Shown here: piece by piece, positions 1-9,530 of the stretch
Numbering within the stretch: position 1 is the first letter of the stretch
Layout: each line of letters opens with the position of its first letter
Assembly (NCBI RefSeq): GCF_021172165.1
Contig: NZ_CP089096.1
Coordinates: forward strand, 2,604,001-2,668,000
Source of the DNA: Flavobacterium channae
GTDB lineage: Bacteria > Bacteroidota > Bacteroidia > Flavobacteriales > Flavobacteriaceae
DNA length: 64,000 bases
Reading direction: 5' to 3'
Position numbers and translations under genes: made by a program
The notes under the pieces: model-generated
Told to the model about the DNA's origin: nothing
What the model saw: the letters and a program-made list of their open reading frames with translations, nothing else
Databases searched by the model: none

Positions 1-1658
1 GTAACCCATGGTCCACTTTCAGTAATTGAACTTGAAATACTGCCTGAAAAAGTTGAACCAGCATTTGTAGAACGACGAATATCTCCATAATATAATGCAC
101 CATACATATAATTTTCATCAGTAGGATCAATAATACATTCCATCCCATCTCCTCCAATCTCGGTAGAAAAAGTTGATCCCCTACTTACAGATGTTCCATT
201 ATCTTGATGTCCATTTATAACTAAATCTGCAACAGTCTGTGAAACTCCAATTTTATATAATTGAGCAATTGCTAATCCGTTACTTAAATCATTCCAATTT
301 GTTCCGCCATCAGAAGTTACATACAAACCTCCATCATTACCAGAATAAACATCATTAGTATAAGGCGAAAACTCTAATGCATGTTGATCAGCATGAACAC
401 CATCAATTGCGCCACTAGTTCCAACCCAGTAAGAAACACAATTCATAGTTGAACCTCCGTTAGTTGATTTCCAAAGATTAACTCCTCCTGTGTAAATAAC
501 ATCTGCATTTGTTGGATCTGCAGCAATAACTAAATCATAAAATGATTGACTTCCTGTCCCACCAGTAGTATCATACCCTAAAATATTTGGTGTACTTGTT
601 CTTGTTGAAAAATTTAACCCACTATCTGTAGATCTATAAATACCAACTAAACCTGAAGAATTACCTATTAATGCATAAACCCAATTCGGTTGATTAGGCG
701 AAACTGCTAAAGCTAAGCGATTTCCAGTAGTACCTAAACCACTTGTAATTTGTGTAAATGTTACACCTCCATCTGTTGAACGATAAAATCTTCCACTACT
801 ATATGTTCCTACATAAATAATATTAGCATTTGTAGGATGAAAAGCAATATCTTTTGGATTTGTACCTAAAGAAGTTGCTCCCGTCCAAGTTGCTCCAGCA
901 TCGGTAGTTCTATAAATTCTACCATTGCTTGTTGCTGCTATAAGTCGATTAGAATTCGTTGGGTCCATTATTACTTCATTGACTGTAACATTACCCATTC
1001 CACTATTTCTAGATGTCCATGTTAAACCTCCATCAGTACTTCTCCATACACCATAACCAGGTGCATCTCCCGCATCTCTATCTCCAGTTCCAATATAAAT
1101 TATATCTGGATTTGTAGGATGAATTACTATACTAGAAACTCCAAGTCGTACTAAACCACTAGAATATTCTCTCCAAGTTACTCCATTATCTTCTGATTTC
1201 CAAAAGCCTCCTGCTGGGGCACCAACATAAATAATGTTTGGATTTGTAGGATGAAAAGTAACACAATTTAATCTTCCACTTCCATTTAATTGACTTGTTC
1301 CGTTTAAAGGGGTAGGAATTGGACCTAATTGCTGCCAATTTCCAGTACCTGATGCATATCTAAAATTAGATTGATAGTTACTGTATCTTTGTATTTCATT
1401 TAAAACATAGCCTTCAATAGGAAAAACACCATTTACATCAACTCTGTTTTTCCAATAATAACGCCATCTCTCAAATTGTTTAATACCAAAACCTTTTGGA
1501 ATGGTTTTCCCATTATTCATTACAGATTGCTTAAAAACCTCAAAATCTCTTTCGATATCGAAAAAATTTTCATTCCTGTCTGACATTTTCTTTTGCCAAT
1601 TGTCTTGAGAAAACGCAAAAGTTGTCACTAATAAAATTAAGTAATATTTTAACTTCAT
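1..1658 (-). CDS. Exported BNR/sortilin-repeat protein (partial, C-terminus outside window)
   Basis: The reading frame is open from an ATG at 1658 to the window edge (about 552 codons), so the C-terminal part is missing. It begins with a signal peptide (MKLKYYLILLVTTFAFSQ) and then carries many repeats of the type IYRSTDGGxTW followed by HPTNPxIIYVGT, the hallmark of BNR/Asp-box or VPS10-sortilin beta-propellers. Such proteins in Flavobacteriaceae are usually large secreted T9SS cargo with a C-terminal sorting domain; that part cannot be seen here. A TATTTTTG -7-like element lies at 1676-1683 upstream of the start, without a clear -33 partner. The substrate is unknown; a glycosidase or an adhesive role would be guesswork. 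Confidence 0.85.
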   Translation of the reverse strand, partial: MKLKYYLILLVTTFAFSQDNWQKKMSDRNENFFDIERDFEVFKQSVMNNGKTIPKGFGIKQFERWRYYWKNRVDVNGVFPIEGYVLNEIQRYSNYQSNFRYASGTGNWQQLGPIPTPLNGTSQLNGSGRLNCVTFHPTNPNIIYVGAPAGGFWKSEDNGVTWREYSSGLVRLGVSSIVIHPTNPDIIYIGTGDRDAGDAPGYGVWRSTDGGLTWTSRNSGMGNVTVNEVIMDPTNSNRLIAATSNGRIYRTTDAGATWTGATSLGTNPKDIAFHPTNANIIYVGTYSSGRFYRSTDGGVTFTQITSGLGTTGNRLALAVSPNQPNWVYALIGNSSGLVGIYRSTDSGLNFSTRTSTPNILGYDTTGGTGSQSFYDLVIAADPTNADVIYTGGVNLWKSTNGGSTMNCVSYWVGTSGAIDGVHADQHALEFSPYTNDVYSGNDGGLYVTSDGGTNWNDLSNGLAIAQLYKIGVSQTVADLVINGHQDNGTSVSRGSTFSTEIGGDGMECIIDPTDENYMYGALYYGDIRRSTNAGSTFSGSISSSITESGPWV

Positions 1659-1744
1659 AAAAATTGTTTGTTGAACAAAAATAAACAAATAATCTGCCTA
1701 GAAACATTTTAATCAAAAAAAAACCTAAATATCAATCGTTTAAA

Positions 1745-1776
1745 TAAAAAAAGTCCTGCAAATTGCAGGACTTTTT
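1745..1776 (-). terminator. Rho-independent terminator after atpC
   Basis: An 8-bp perfect stem (AGTCCTGC at 1752-1759, GCAGGACT at 1765-1772) encloses a 5-nt loop. It is flanked by an A-run on the left and a T-run on the right, so it could work on both strands. It lies just downstream of the atpC stop and closes the atpD-atpC unit on the minus strand. Confidence 0.85.
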
Positions 1777-1795
1777 ACTATAATTCTATATTGTC

Positions 1796-2077
1796 TTAGT
1801 CAGCTAAAACAATAATTTTGTTTTCATTCATTTCTATTGTACCCGAATTAATAGGTAACCAATAGGTTTGCTCATTTACTTTGTTGAATTTAGAAACAAA
1901 TTCTTTTTCAATTTTAAAGTTTTGAGCATTAATTTTCACATTCCCTTTTGCTAACAATGAAACAATTGGCGCGTGATTATTTAGCATTTGAAATTCACCA
2001 TTAATTCCAGGAACCGCTACCGAGATAACTTCTCCCTTAAATAATGTTGCTTCTGGTGATACTATTTCTAAAATCAT
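1796..2077 (-). CDS. atpC: F1F0 ATP synthase epsilon subunit
   Basis: A 93-residue protein matching the N-terminal beta-sandwich of the ATP synthase epsilon subunit (MILEIVSPEATLFKGEV..., then VPGINGEFQMLNNHAPIVSLL). The subunit couples the rotor to F1 and can inhibit ATPase activity. It is clearly shorter than the roughly 130-140 residues of enterobacterial epsilon: the C-terminal two-helix inhibitory domain is missing, as is usual in Bacteroidota, so inhibition through that domain is not expected. It is the last gene of a two-gene unit with atpD (76-bp gap holding a micro-repeat) and is followed by a strong terminator. Confidence 0.95.
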   Translation of the reverse strand: MILEIVSPEATLFKGEVISVAVPGINGEFQMLNNHAPIVSLLAKGNVKINAQNFKIEKEFVSKFNKVNEQTYWLPINSGTIEMNENKIIVLAD

Positions 2078-2085
2078 TTTCTTTT

Positions 2086-2113
2086 AGTTTTCAGTCTCAG
2101 TTTTCAGTCTCAG
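2086..2113. repeat. Intergenic CAGT-rich micro-repeat between atpD and atpC
   Basis: The 15-mer AGTTTTCAGTCTCAG occurs twice with a 13-bp period (2086-2100 and 2099-2113). More CAGT/ACTG-type sequence follows up to about 2146. The same 15-mer occurs in inverted orientation at 42349-42363 in another intergenic gap. It lies inside the atpD-atpC transcript and contains no gene. It looks like a small dispersed intergenic repeat family; genome-wide copy number cannot be seen from this window. Confidence 0.7.
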
Positions 2114-2153
2114 TATTCTGTTTACTGCCACTGTTAACTGAACACTATATTTA

Positions 2154-3668
<1,515 letters not shown>

Positions 3669-3725
3669 TTATGTATTTATTTAATAGCTAATTAGTGCAG
3701 AAAAAATGATATATTTTTCCGAGTG

Positions 3726-3757
3726 CAAAGATAGTTTTTTCTAAAACAATTTTGCAA
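3726..3757 (-). promoter_or_regulatory. Bacteroidota-type promoter for atpD-atpC
   Basis: On the minus strand the region reads TTG (3755-3757), 21 nt, then TATCTTTG (3726-3733), which fits the flavobacterial consensus TTG-N17-23-TAnnTTTG. Transcription would start near 3719, giving a leader of about 55 nt before the atpD ATG at 3665. It sits between the glmS terminator and atpD. Confidence 0.75.
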
Positions 3758-3780
3758 TTTATTTTTTGAATTTTTTGCAA

Positions 3781-3807
3781 TAAAAAAGCGAAATTTTCCA
3801 ATTTCGC
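3781..3807 (-). terminator. Rho-independent terminator after glmS
   Basis: An 8-bp stem (GCGAAATT at 3788-3795, AATTTCGC at 3800-3807) with a 4-nt loop is followed on the minus strand by a run of six T. It is directly downstream of the glmS stop and upstream of the atpD promoter, so it separates the two units. Confidence 0.85.
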
Positions 3808-3817
3808 TTCTAAAATG

Positions 3818-5665
3818 TTATTCTACAGTCACTGATTTTGCTAAATTCCTAGGTTGGTCAACATTACAACCTCTTAAAACTGCAATGTGATATGACAATA
3901 ATTGCAAAGGAATTGTAGTTAATAAAGGTGTAAATACCTCATTAGTTTCCGGGATTTCAATTACGTGATCAGCTAAAGCTTTAACTTGCACATCTCCTTT
4001 TGTTACAACTGCGATAATTTTTCCACTTCTTGATTTTATCTCTTGAATATTACTTACTACTTTATCATAATGTCCTTTATTAGGAGCTATTACAATTACA
4101 GGCATTTGCTCGTCAATTAAAGCAATTGGACCGTGTTTCATTTCTGCAGCAGGATAGCCTTCTGCATGAATATAAGATATCTCTTTTAATTTCAAAGCAC
4201 CTTCTAAAGCAACAGGGAAATTATAACCTCTACCTAAATACAAACAATTTGTTGCATCCTTATATATTTCTGCAATTTGTTTTGCAACCTCATTCGTCAA
4301 TAAAGCCTCTTCAACTTTCTCAGGCATGATTTCTAGCTCTAACAAATAACGTTGGTAACTTGAATTAGTAAGAGTCCCTTTTGCTTTAGCTAAACGAAGT
4401 GCCAACAAAGTAAGGATTGTAATTTGAGTTGTAAATGCTTTTGTTGAAGCTACTCCAATTTCTGGACCAGCGTGCGTATATGCGCCTGCATGAGTTTCAC
4501 GAGAAATAGAAGAACCGACAACATTACAAACTCCAAAAACAAAAGCACCATTTTCTTTTGCCAATTTAATAGCAGCTAATGTATCTGCCGTTTCACCAGA
4601 TTGTGAAATTGCAATTACAACATCATCTTTATTAATAATAGGATTTCTATATCTAAACTCAGATGCATATTCAACTTCAACAGGAATTCTCGAAAATTCT
4701 TCAATAATATATTCAGCTACTAAACCAGCATGCCAAGAAGTTCCACAAGCTACAATTAAAATTCTATTGGCATTTAAGAATTTTTCTAAATTATCCTCAA
4801 CACCTGACATTTGAACAATTCCTTGATTTGCCAAAAGTCTTCCTCTATAAGTATCTTTAATTACATTTGGTTGCTCATAGATTTCTTTCATCATGAAATG
4901 ATCGTAACCTCCTTTTTCAATTTGCTCCAAGTTTAACTGAAGTTCTTGAATATAAGGATCAACCAAAGAATCATCTTTAATTTTTCTAACTTTTAATGGC
5001 TTGTGTAGTCTTACAATAGCCATTTCTTCATCTTCTAAATAAATTGCATTTGAAGTATATTCAATAAAAGGAGTTGCATCTGAAGCAATAAAAAACTCAT
5101 CATTACCTATGCCTATTGCTAAAGGACTACCTAATCGAGCTGCTACTATTTCGTCTGGATTTTCAACATCGATAACAGCAATAGCATAAGCACCAACAAC
5201 TTGATTTAAAGCTACCTGAACAGCTTTTCCAAGTTTACAATTCTCGTTTTTCTTTACTTCTTCAATCAAATTAACCAATACTTCCGTATCAGTATCTGAT
5301 TTAAAAGTGTAACCTCTTTTAATTAATTCTTGCTTCAAAGGCTCATAATTCTCAATAATACCATTATGTATTATCACCAATTTACCTGAATTAGAAAAAT
5401 GCGGATGTGAATTCACATCGTTAGGCACACCATGAGTAGCCCAACGTGTATGACCCATTCCTATTTTTCCGATTGTAGTTTTCTCAGACTCAGCTTTAGC
5501 TTCTAAATCCGAAACTTTACCTTTAGTTTTTGATAATTTTAAATCTTTCCCATCATAAAGAACGATTCCGGCACTATCATAACCTCTATATTCAAGTCTG
5601 TGTAATCCTTTTATAATTACAGGATACGCATCTCTATGTCCAATATAACCTACAATTCCACACAT
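3818..5665 (-). CDS. glmS: Glutamine-fructose-6-phosphate aminotransferase (isomerizing)
   Basis: A 615-residue cytoplasmic enzyme that makes glucosamine-6-phosphate from fructose-6-phosphate and glutamine, the first step to UDP-GlcNAc for peptidoglycan and LPS. It starts MCGIVGYIG, giving the N-terminal catalytic Cys after Met removal, followed by the class II glutaminase domain (residues 1 to about 220, with RLEYRGYDSAGI and GHTRWATHG). Two SIS sugar-isomerase domains follow (ACGTSWHAG, SQSGETADT), and the family C-terminus PRNLAKSVTVE. It is the last gene of a three-gene unit, only 6 bp after the DUF4270 gene, so it is probably co-transcribed with it. No glmS ribozyme could fit in that gap. 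Confidence 0.98.
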   Translation of the reverse strand: MCGIVGYIGHRDAYPVIIKGLHRLEYRGYDSAGIVLYDGKDLKLSKTKGKVSDLEAKAESEKTTIGKIGMGHTRWATHGVPNDVNSHPHFSNSGKLVIIHNGIIENYEPLKQELIKRGYTFKSDTDTEVLVNLIEEVKKNENCKLGKAVQVALNQVVGAYAIAVIDVENPDEIVAARLGSPLAIGIGNDEFFIASDATPFIEYTSNAIYLEDEEMAIVRLHKPLKVRKIKDDSLVDPYIQELQLNLEQIEKGGYDHFMMKEIYEQPNVIKDTYRGRLLANQGIVQMSGVEDNLEKFLNANRILIVACGTSWHAGLVAEYIIEEFSRIPVEVEYASEFRYRNPIINKDDVVIAISQSGETADTLAAIKLAKENGAFVFGVCNVVGSSISRETHAGAYTHAGPEIGVASTKAFTTQITILTLLALRLAKAKGTLTNSSYQRYLLELEIMPEKVEEALLTNEVAKQIAEIYKDATNCLYLGRGYNFPVALEGALKLKEISYIHAEGYPAAEMKHGPIALIDEQMPVIVIAPNKGHYDKVVSNIQEIKSRSGKIIAVVTKGDVQVKALADHVIEIPETNEVFTPLLTTIPLQLLSYHIAVLRGCNVDQPRNLAKSVTVE

Positions 5666-5671
5666 ATATTA

Positions 5672-7387
5672 TTAATTAGGTTTAGTGAAATAAATGTCTA
5701 ATTTTAGTTTTTTTGCTTGTTCATCAGGATTAGGATCTGTAACAATATTTCCATATAATACAGTTCCCAAAGGATTAATTATTGCAGCCAAAGGCAAACT
5801 ATTAATCGTTACTCCGTTTGTCGTAAAAGGCGTTTTTAATTTCGCCGTTGCAACCAAGTTAATAGACTCAGTAACAGAAACTCCTATTTTAATGTTGTTT
5901 TGATAATTTCCATTATCATCTTTTTTTAGAATTCTATTAATATGTTCCGTTAGTCTTACAGTATACTTAATACCCTTACCTCCACTTGACAAATCTTCTC
6001 TTTCAATAATTCCTCCAAAAATTAATTTATTATTTTTTGGATTTAATCCACTTGATGTATCATACGTATAATCAATCAAAACTACATTGTTTGTTGCATC
6101 ATAAACATAAATCCTCTCTGGCTCATCAGTTGCACTTAGCATTGCGTCTTTATCAATGTAAAATGTTAATCGAGCATCGTTAACCAACCAGTTATTAGCC
6201 TCAATATTATCGCGCAAACTTTCAAGCTCTCCATTTCCAAATAAATCAATAAAAGCTAGCGAACCATTACCTCCTTTAATGTATAATTTATCACTCCCTA
6301 CAACTTCGTCTGAAGCCGCTAAGCCATTAGTGTATTCTGTTGAACTAGTGTAATCAAAAAAGTTCACACTATTATTCCTTAAATTAGTCGATGCATTATA
6401 ACCCATTTTTAAAGAAAACTCTCTTCTTGTCCTAGCAGGGTTTGGATTTTCGGCAGTAGGTTCTGCAGAAGCTTTGTATAAAATTTTGAATTCCGCTTTT
6501 GAAAAATCCAATATAGCTAAAGCTCCCTGACCTGGTGTTGTTTCTTCTACTTCAAATAAAAGCCCTCTGAAATAGTTTTTAAAAACATTATTGTTAAATA
6601 AATTTCCAGATGATGATGCATCTAATATTTTTTGTTGAAAGAAACTGTTTTTCAAATCCAACCACATTCCAGGTGTTTTTCTTTCTTTAATCACTCGTAA
6701 CGTCACATCATTTTGATCCGCTAAAACATCATCGTTACTGTCTACATACAAACCAACACCATTTGTTTTGTAAATATACAATTCTTTCTTATCATAAAAA
6801 AATTCAGAATTTTGCGCAGTATTTACACTATTATTTAAAAGCTCTGTCCCCTTAAAAGGATCAATAATATTTTTTTCATCGCTATAATATTTTTGAGAAG
6901 ATTGCAAATTATCTGTTGGATCAAAATCTCTCAAATAATAACCATTCTCATAAACATTCAATCTGAATTTTGCAGTTATAGGATTACCAAAAACAGAATC
7001 CAATTCATAAACTCTCTCTCCACTAGCTTCAGTAGTAAAATCAGGATCCACAAAATATGGAATGTATAAATAAACTGAATCAACTACTGGATTATATCCG
7101 AAAGAAGGGTTTTCATTACCCAACTCAACCTGCGTTACAAAATGGGCTTTTGTAAGACCAAATCGTGGATTATTATAAATACCAAGTGCATTTAAAGGCA
7201 AATTATTTGTTTGAACAGATCCAGTTTGTTTTGTGTAAGCAATTAAACTTTCTACTGGGTATTTTTCTAAAACAAAATTCTGATCACCAATAACATCTGA
7301 ATCTAAAGAATTAAAATCTTTATCACATGAAACAATTAGAACAAATAAAACAAATAGAGAGGTTATTTTTAAAAAACTTTTTTTCAT
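5672..7387 (-). CDS. DUF4270 family lipoprotein
   Basis: A 571-residue exported protein. The signal peptide ends in a lipobox (LIVSCDKD), so lipid modification of the Cys at about residue 21 is expected. The body resembles the Bacteroidota family DUF4270: an early segment around VDSVYLYIPY and a C-terminal region of beta-strand-rich sequence ending KLKLDIYFTKPN. The function is not known. It lies between the GlgA-N-like gene (15-bp gap) and glmS (6-bp gap), a tight minus-strand unit. The placement beside glmS suggests an envelope-related role, but this is inference. Confidence 0.85.
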   Translation of the reverse strand: MKKSFLKITSLFVLFVLIVSCDKDFNSLDSDVIGDQNFVLEKYPVESLIAYTKQTGSVQTNNLPLNALGIYNNPRFGLTKAHFVTQVELGNENPSFGYNPVVDSVYLYIPYFVDPDFTTEASGERVYELDSVFGNPITAKFRLNVYENGYYLRDFDPTDNLQSSQKYYSDEKNIIDPFKGTELLNNSVNTAQNSEFFYDKKELYIYKTNGVGLYVDSNDDVLADQNDVTLRVIKERKTPGMWLDLKNSFFQQKILDASSSGNLFNNNVFKNYFRGLLFEVEETTPGQGALAILDFSKAEFKILYKASAEPTAENPNPARTRREFSLKMGYNASTNLRNNSVNFFDYTSSTEYTNGLAASDEVVGSDKLYIKGGNGSLAFIDLFGNGELESLRDNIEANNWLVNDARLTFYIDKDAMLSATDEPERIYVYDATNNVVLIDYTYDTSSGLNPKNNKLIFGGIIEREDLSSGGKGIKYTVRLTEHINRILKKDDNGNYQNNIKIGVSVTESINLVATAKLKTPFTTNGVTINSLPLAAIINPLGTVLYGNIVTDPNPDEQAKKLKLDIYFTKPN

Positions 7388-7402
7388 AATGGTAAAACCC
7401 TT

Positions 7403-8209
7403 TTATAATACGTGATTTTTAATAAATGAAGTATACACTTCTTTAATTGTGTCTTTAGAGGCGAAAGGTAAAAAAGGTTTGTTTGAACTTTCTATAAATT
7501 TTGTTAAAGTTGGAGACAAGGCTTCAGAGCCCACTACAACTGCATCTGAATGCATTATAGAAACTTTCATTATGTTTTCATAAGTAGGCGATTCCAAATC
7601 AGAAACAGCATCTTTACTTATGTTGTCAAATAAAACTTTATTGATGAATTCTTTATCTAATTCTCCTTCAAATCCTTGGTCGTAAACTGATGAAATAATT
7701 TTTGTTTCAGCAAAAATACCTTCATCTTTGTAATAATGTTTTAAATAGACCGGCAACATAGCAGCCATCCAACCATGAACATGAATAACATCTGGAACCC
7801 AATTTAGTTTCTTTACAGTTTCAACTACTCCTTTTGCAAAGAAAATAGCTCTTTCATCATTATCTGGATACAAAACACCTTCTTCGTCAGAAAAAGTTGC
7901 TTTTCTCTTAAAATACTCGTCGTTATCAATAAAGTAAACCTGAATTCTTTCTTTTGGGATTGAAGCTACTTTTATAATTAGTGGCATATCCATATCGTTT
8001 ACCACTAAATTCATCCCTGACAAACGGATAACTTCATGTAATTGGTGTCTTCTTTCATTGATATTACCATATCTAGGCATAAAAATTCGTATTTGACCTC
8101 CTAAATCATTAATCATTTTAGGCATTTCATACGATTGTATTGATACTTCGTTTTCCGCTAAATAAGGCACCACTTCAGATGATACATACAATATCCTCTT
8201 GTCTTCCAT
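7403..8209 (-). CDS. GlgA N-domain-like protein (annotated glycogen/starch synthase), lacking the substrate motif
   Basis: A 268-residue protein that resembles only the N-terminal (GT5) half of glycogen synthase: ILYVSSEVVPY near the start, IFMPRYGNINERRHQ, and PDVIHVHGWMAAMLPVYL. True GlgA is about 470 residues or more and needs a KxGG motif for ADP-glucose right after the SSEVxPY strand. Here that position (residues 18-23) reads AENEVS, and the C-terminal GT1 half is absent. It is therefore unlikely to be a glycogen synthase. It heads the unit with DUF4270 and glmS; a TAATTTTG -7 element is at 8247-8254. An intact frame and tight operon structure argue against a decaying pseudogene. Confidence 0.8.
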   Translation of the reverse strand: MEDKRILYVSSEVVPYLAENEVSIQSYEMPKMINDLGGQIRIFMPRYGNINERRHQLHEVIRLSGMNLVVNDMDMPLIIKVASIPKERIQVYFIDNDEYFKRKATFSDEEGVLYPDNDERAIFFAKGVVETVKKLNWVPDVIHVHGWMAAMLPVYLKHYYKDEGIFAETKIISSVYDQGFEGELDKEFINKVLFDNISKDAVSDLESPTYENIMKVSIMHSDAVVVGSEALSPTLTKFIESSNKPFLPFASKDTIKEVYTSFIKNHVL

Positions 8210-8246
8210 AATGTATTCTAGTTAATTATTGGTTTAAAAAACCTTG

Positions 8247-8254
8247 CAAAATTA
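8247..8254 (-). promoter_or_regulatory. Candidate -7 element for the GlgA-like/DUF4270/glmS unit
   Basis: On the minus strand this reads TAATTTTG (TAnnTTTG type), about 38 bp upstream of the ATG at 8209. No good TTG/TTTG is seen at the -33 position, so only half of the promoter is supported. It is divergent to the panC -7 element. Confidence 0.45.
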
Positions 8255-8285
8255 CAAAATTTTATGGATTTATCCACTAAAATAG

Positions 8286-8293
8286 TAAGTTTG
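8286..8293 (+). promoter_or_regulatory. Candidate -7 element for panC
   Basis: TAAGTTTG matches TAnnTTTG and lies 23 bp upstream of the panC ATG at 8317. The -33 region is not recognisable. Its position favours the ATG over the upstream in-frame TTG at 8308. Confidence 0.5.
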
Positions 8294-8316
8294 CACTCGA
8301 AATAACATTGAGAAAA

Positions 8317-9165
8317 ATGCTCGTTTTTAACAAAAAGTCCGATTTAAGTGCTTTTTTAAGCCCGTTAATCAACCAAAATAAGTCAATTGGTTTTGTTCCT
8401 ACTATGGGAGCACTACATAAAGGACACCTGTCATTGCTGGAAAAATCGCTTTCTGAAAACGATGTAACCGTAATGAGTATTTTTGTAAATCCAACCCAAT
8501 TTAATAACGCCGAAGATTTAGATAAATATCCTCGCACATTAAATCGAGATGTTGAAATTATGCAAGAATTGAGCAATAACATCATCGTTTATGCACCAGA
8601 AGTTGACGATATCTATGAAGGCAATACAGTTTCTGAATCTTTTGATTATGATGGTTTAGAAAATCAAATGGAAGGCAAACATCGCCCAGGCCATTTTGAT
8701 GGTGTTGGAACAATTGTAAAACGACTTTTCGAAATTATTCAACCAAACAAAGCGTATTTTGGAGAAAAAGATTTTCAACAATTACAAATTGTAAAAAAAA
8801 TGGTTTCAAAAAACAAAATCCCTGTTGCTGTTATTGGTTGCCCAATTCACAGAGAAGAAAGCGGATTAGCAATGAGTTCAAGAAACGAACGTCTTTCATA
8901 CGAAGCAAAAGAAAAAGCAGCCGAAATTTTTAAAATTTTAAAAAGTGCTAAAACTTTTTTTGAAAATAATTCACCCGAAGCTACCATTTCATTTGTTGAA
9001 AATGAATTTAAAAAATTCCCTGAATTTCAATTGGAGTATTTCGAAATAGCAGAAGAGTCTTCGCTTTTACCTGTTTCAAAAAAAGAAGCAGATAAAAAAT
9101 ATCGCGGATTTATCGCAATTTTCATCGAGAATATCAGATTAATTGATAATATTTCACTAAATTAA
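8317..9165 (+). CDS. panC: Pantothenate synthetase (pantoate-beta-alanine ligase)
   Basis: A 282-residue cytoplasmic enzyme that joins pantoate and beta-alanine using ATP in pantothenate/CoA synthesis. Visible motifs include the HIGH-like nucleotide-binding segment PTMGALHKGH, FVNPTQF, RPGHFDGVGTIV, YFGEKDFQQL and AMSSRNERLS. The open frame extends upstream to a TTG at 8308, but the ATG at 8317 gives the usual N-terminus (MLVFNKK) and fits the -7 element at 8286-8293. The next gene, panD (14 bp downstream), makes its co-substrate beta-alanine. Confidence 0.97.
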   Translation: MLVFNKKSDLSAFLSPLINQNKSIGFVPTMGALHKGHLSLLEKSLSENDVTVMSIFVNPTQFNNAEDLDKYPRTLNRDVEIMQELSNNIIVYAPEVDDIYEGNTVSESFDYDGLENQMEGKHRPGHFDGVGTIVKRLFEIIQPNKAYFGEKDFQQLQIVKKMVSKNKIPVAVIGCPIHREESGLAMSSRNERLSYEAKEKAAEIFKILKSAKTFFENNSPEATISFVENEFKKFPEFQLEYFEIAEESSLLPVSKKEADKKYRGFIAIFIENIRLIDNISLN

Positions 9166-9174
9166 TTAACTTTG
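9143..9174 (+). promoter_or_regulatory. Candidate promoter directly in front of panD
   Basis: TTG (9143-9145), 21 nt, TAACTTTG (9167-9174) fits the flavobacterial consensus. It overlaps the end of panC and ends 4 bp before the panD ATG, so transcription would begin at or next to the start codon (a leaderless or nearly leaderless mRNA). Confidence 0.5.
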
Positions 9175-9178
9175 CATC

Positions 9179-9529
9179 ATGCAAATTCAAGTAGTAAAAT
9201 CGAAAATTCATAGAGTAACCGTAACGGGTGCCGATTTGAATTATATAGGAAGTATCACCATTGATGAAGCTTTAATGGAAGCTTCTAATATTATTGAAGG
9301 TGAAAAAGTACAAATCGTTAACATTAACAATGGAGAACGATTAGAAACGTATGCAATCAAAGGTCCAAGAAACACTGGAGAAATTACTTTAAACGGACCA
9401 GCAGCTCGTAAAGTTCATAGAGGAGATATTGTTATCATTATTTCTTATGGAATTATGGACTTTGAAGAAGCTAAAAAATTCAAACCTACTTTAGTTTTTC
9501 CTAACGAAAAAGATAATTCTTTAACGTAG
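9179..9529 (+). CDS. panD: Aspartate 1-decarboxylase precursor
   Basis: A 116-residue pyruvoyl enzyme that decarboxylates L-aspartate to beta-alanine for pantothenate synthesis. The self-cleavage site Gly24-Ser25 is present in the segment [12 protein letters not shown], where Ser25 becomes the pyruvoyl group. Other family segments are [12 protein letters not shown] and [25 protein letters not shown]. The length is slightly below the 126 residues of the E. coli enzyme. It follows panC and is followed one base later by a YbhN-like gene, so these three genes are probably co-transcribed, with an extra promoter possible right before panD. Confidence 0.97.
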   Translation: MQIQVVKSKIHRVTVTGADLNYIGSITIDEALMEASNIIEGEKVQIVNINNGERLETYAIKGPRNTGEITLNGPAARKVHRGDIVIIISYGIMDFEEAKKFKPTLVFPNEKDNSLT

Positions 9530-9530
9530 T

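Noticed and set aside
7403..8209. Pseudogene call for the truncated GlgA-like gene
   Set aside because: The frame is intact, no remnant of a C-terminal half is visible between its stop and the DUF4270 start (15 bp), and operon spacing is tight, so it looks like a real short protein.
8308..8316. TTG at 8308 as the panC start
   Set aside because: The ATG at 8317 gives the family N-terminus and a more suitable distance from the -7 element at 8286-8293.
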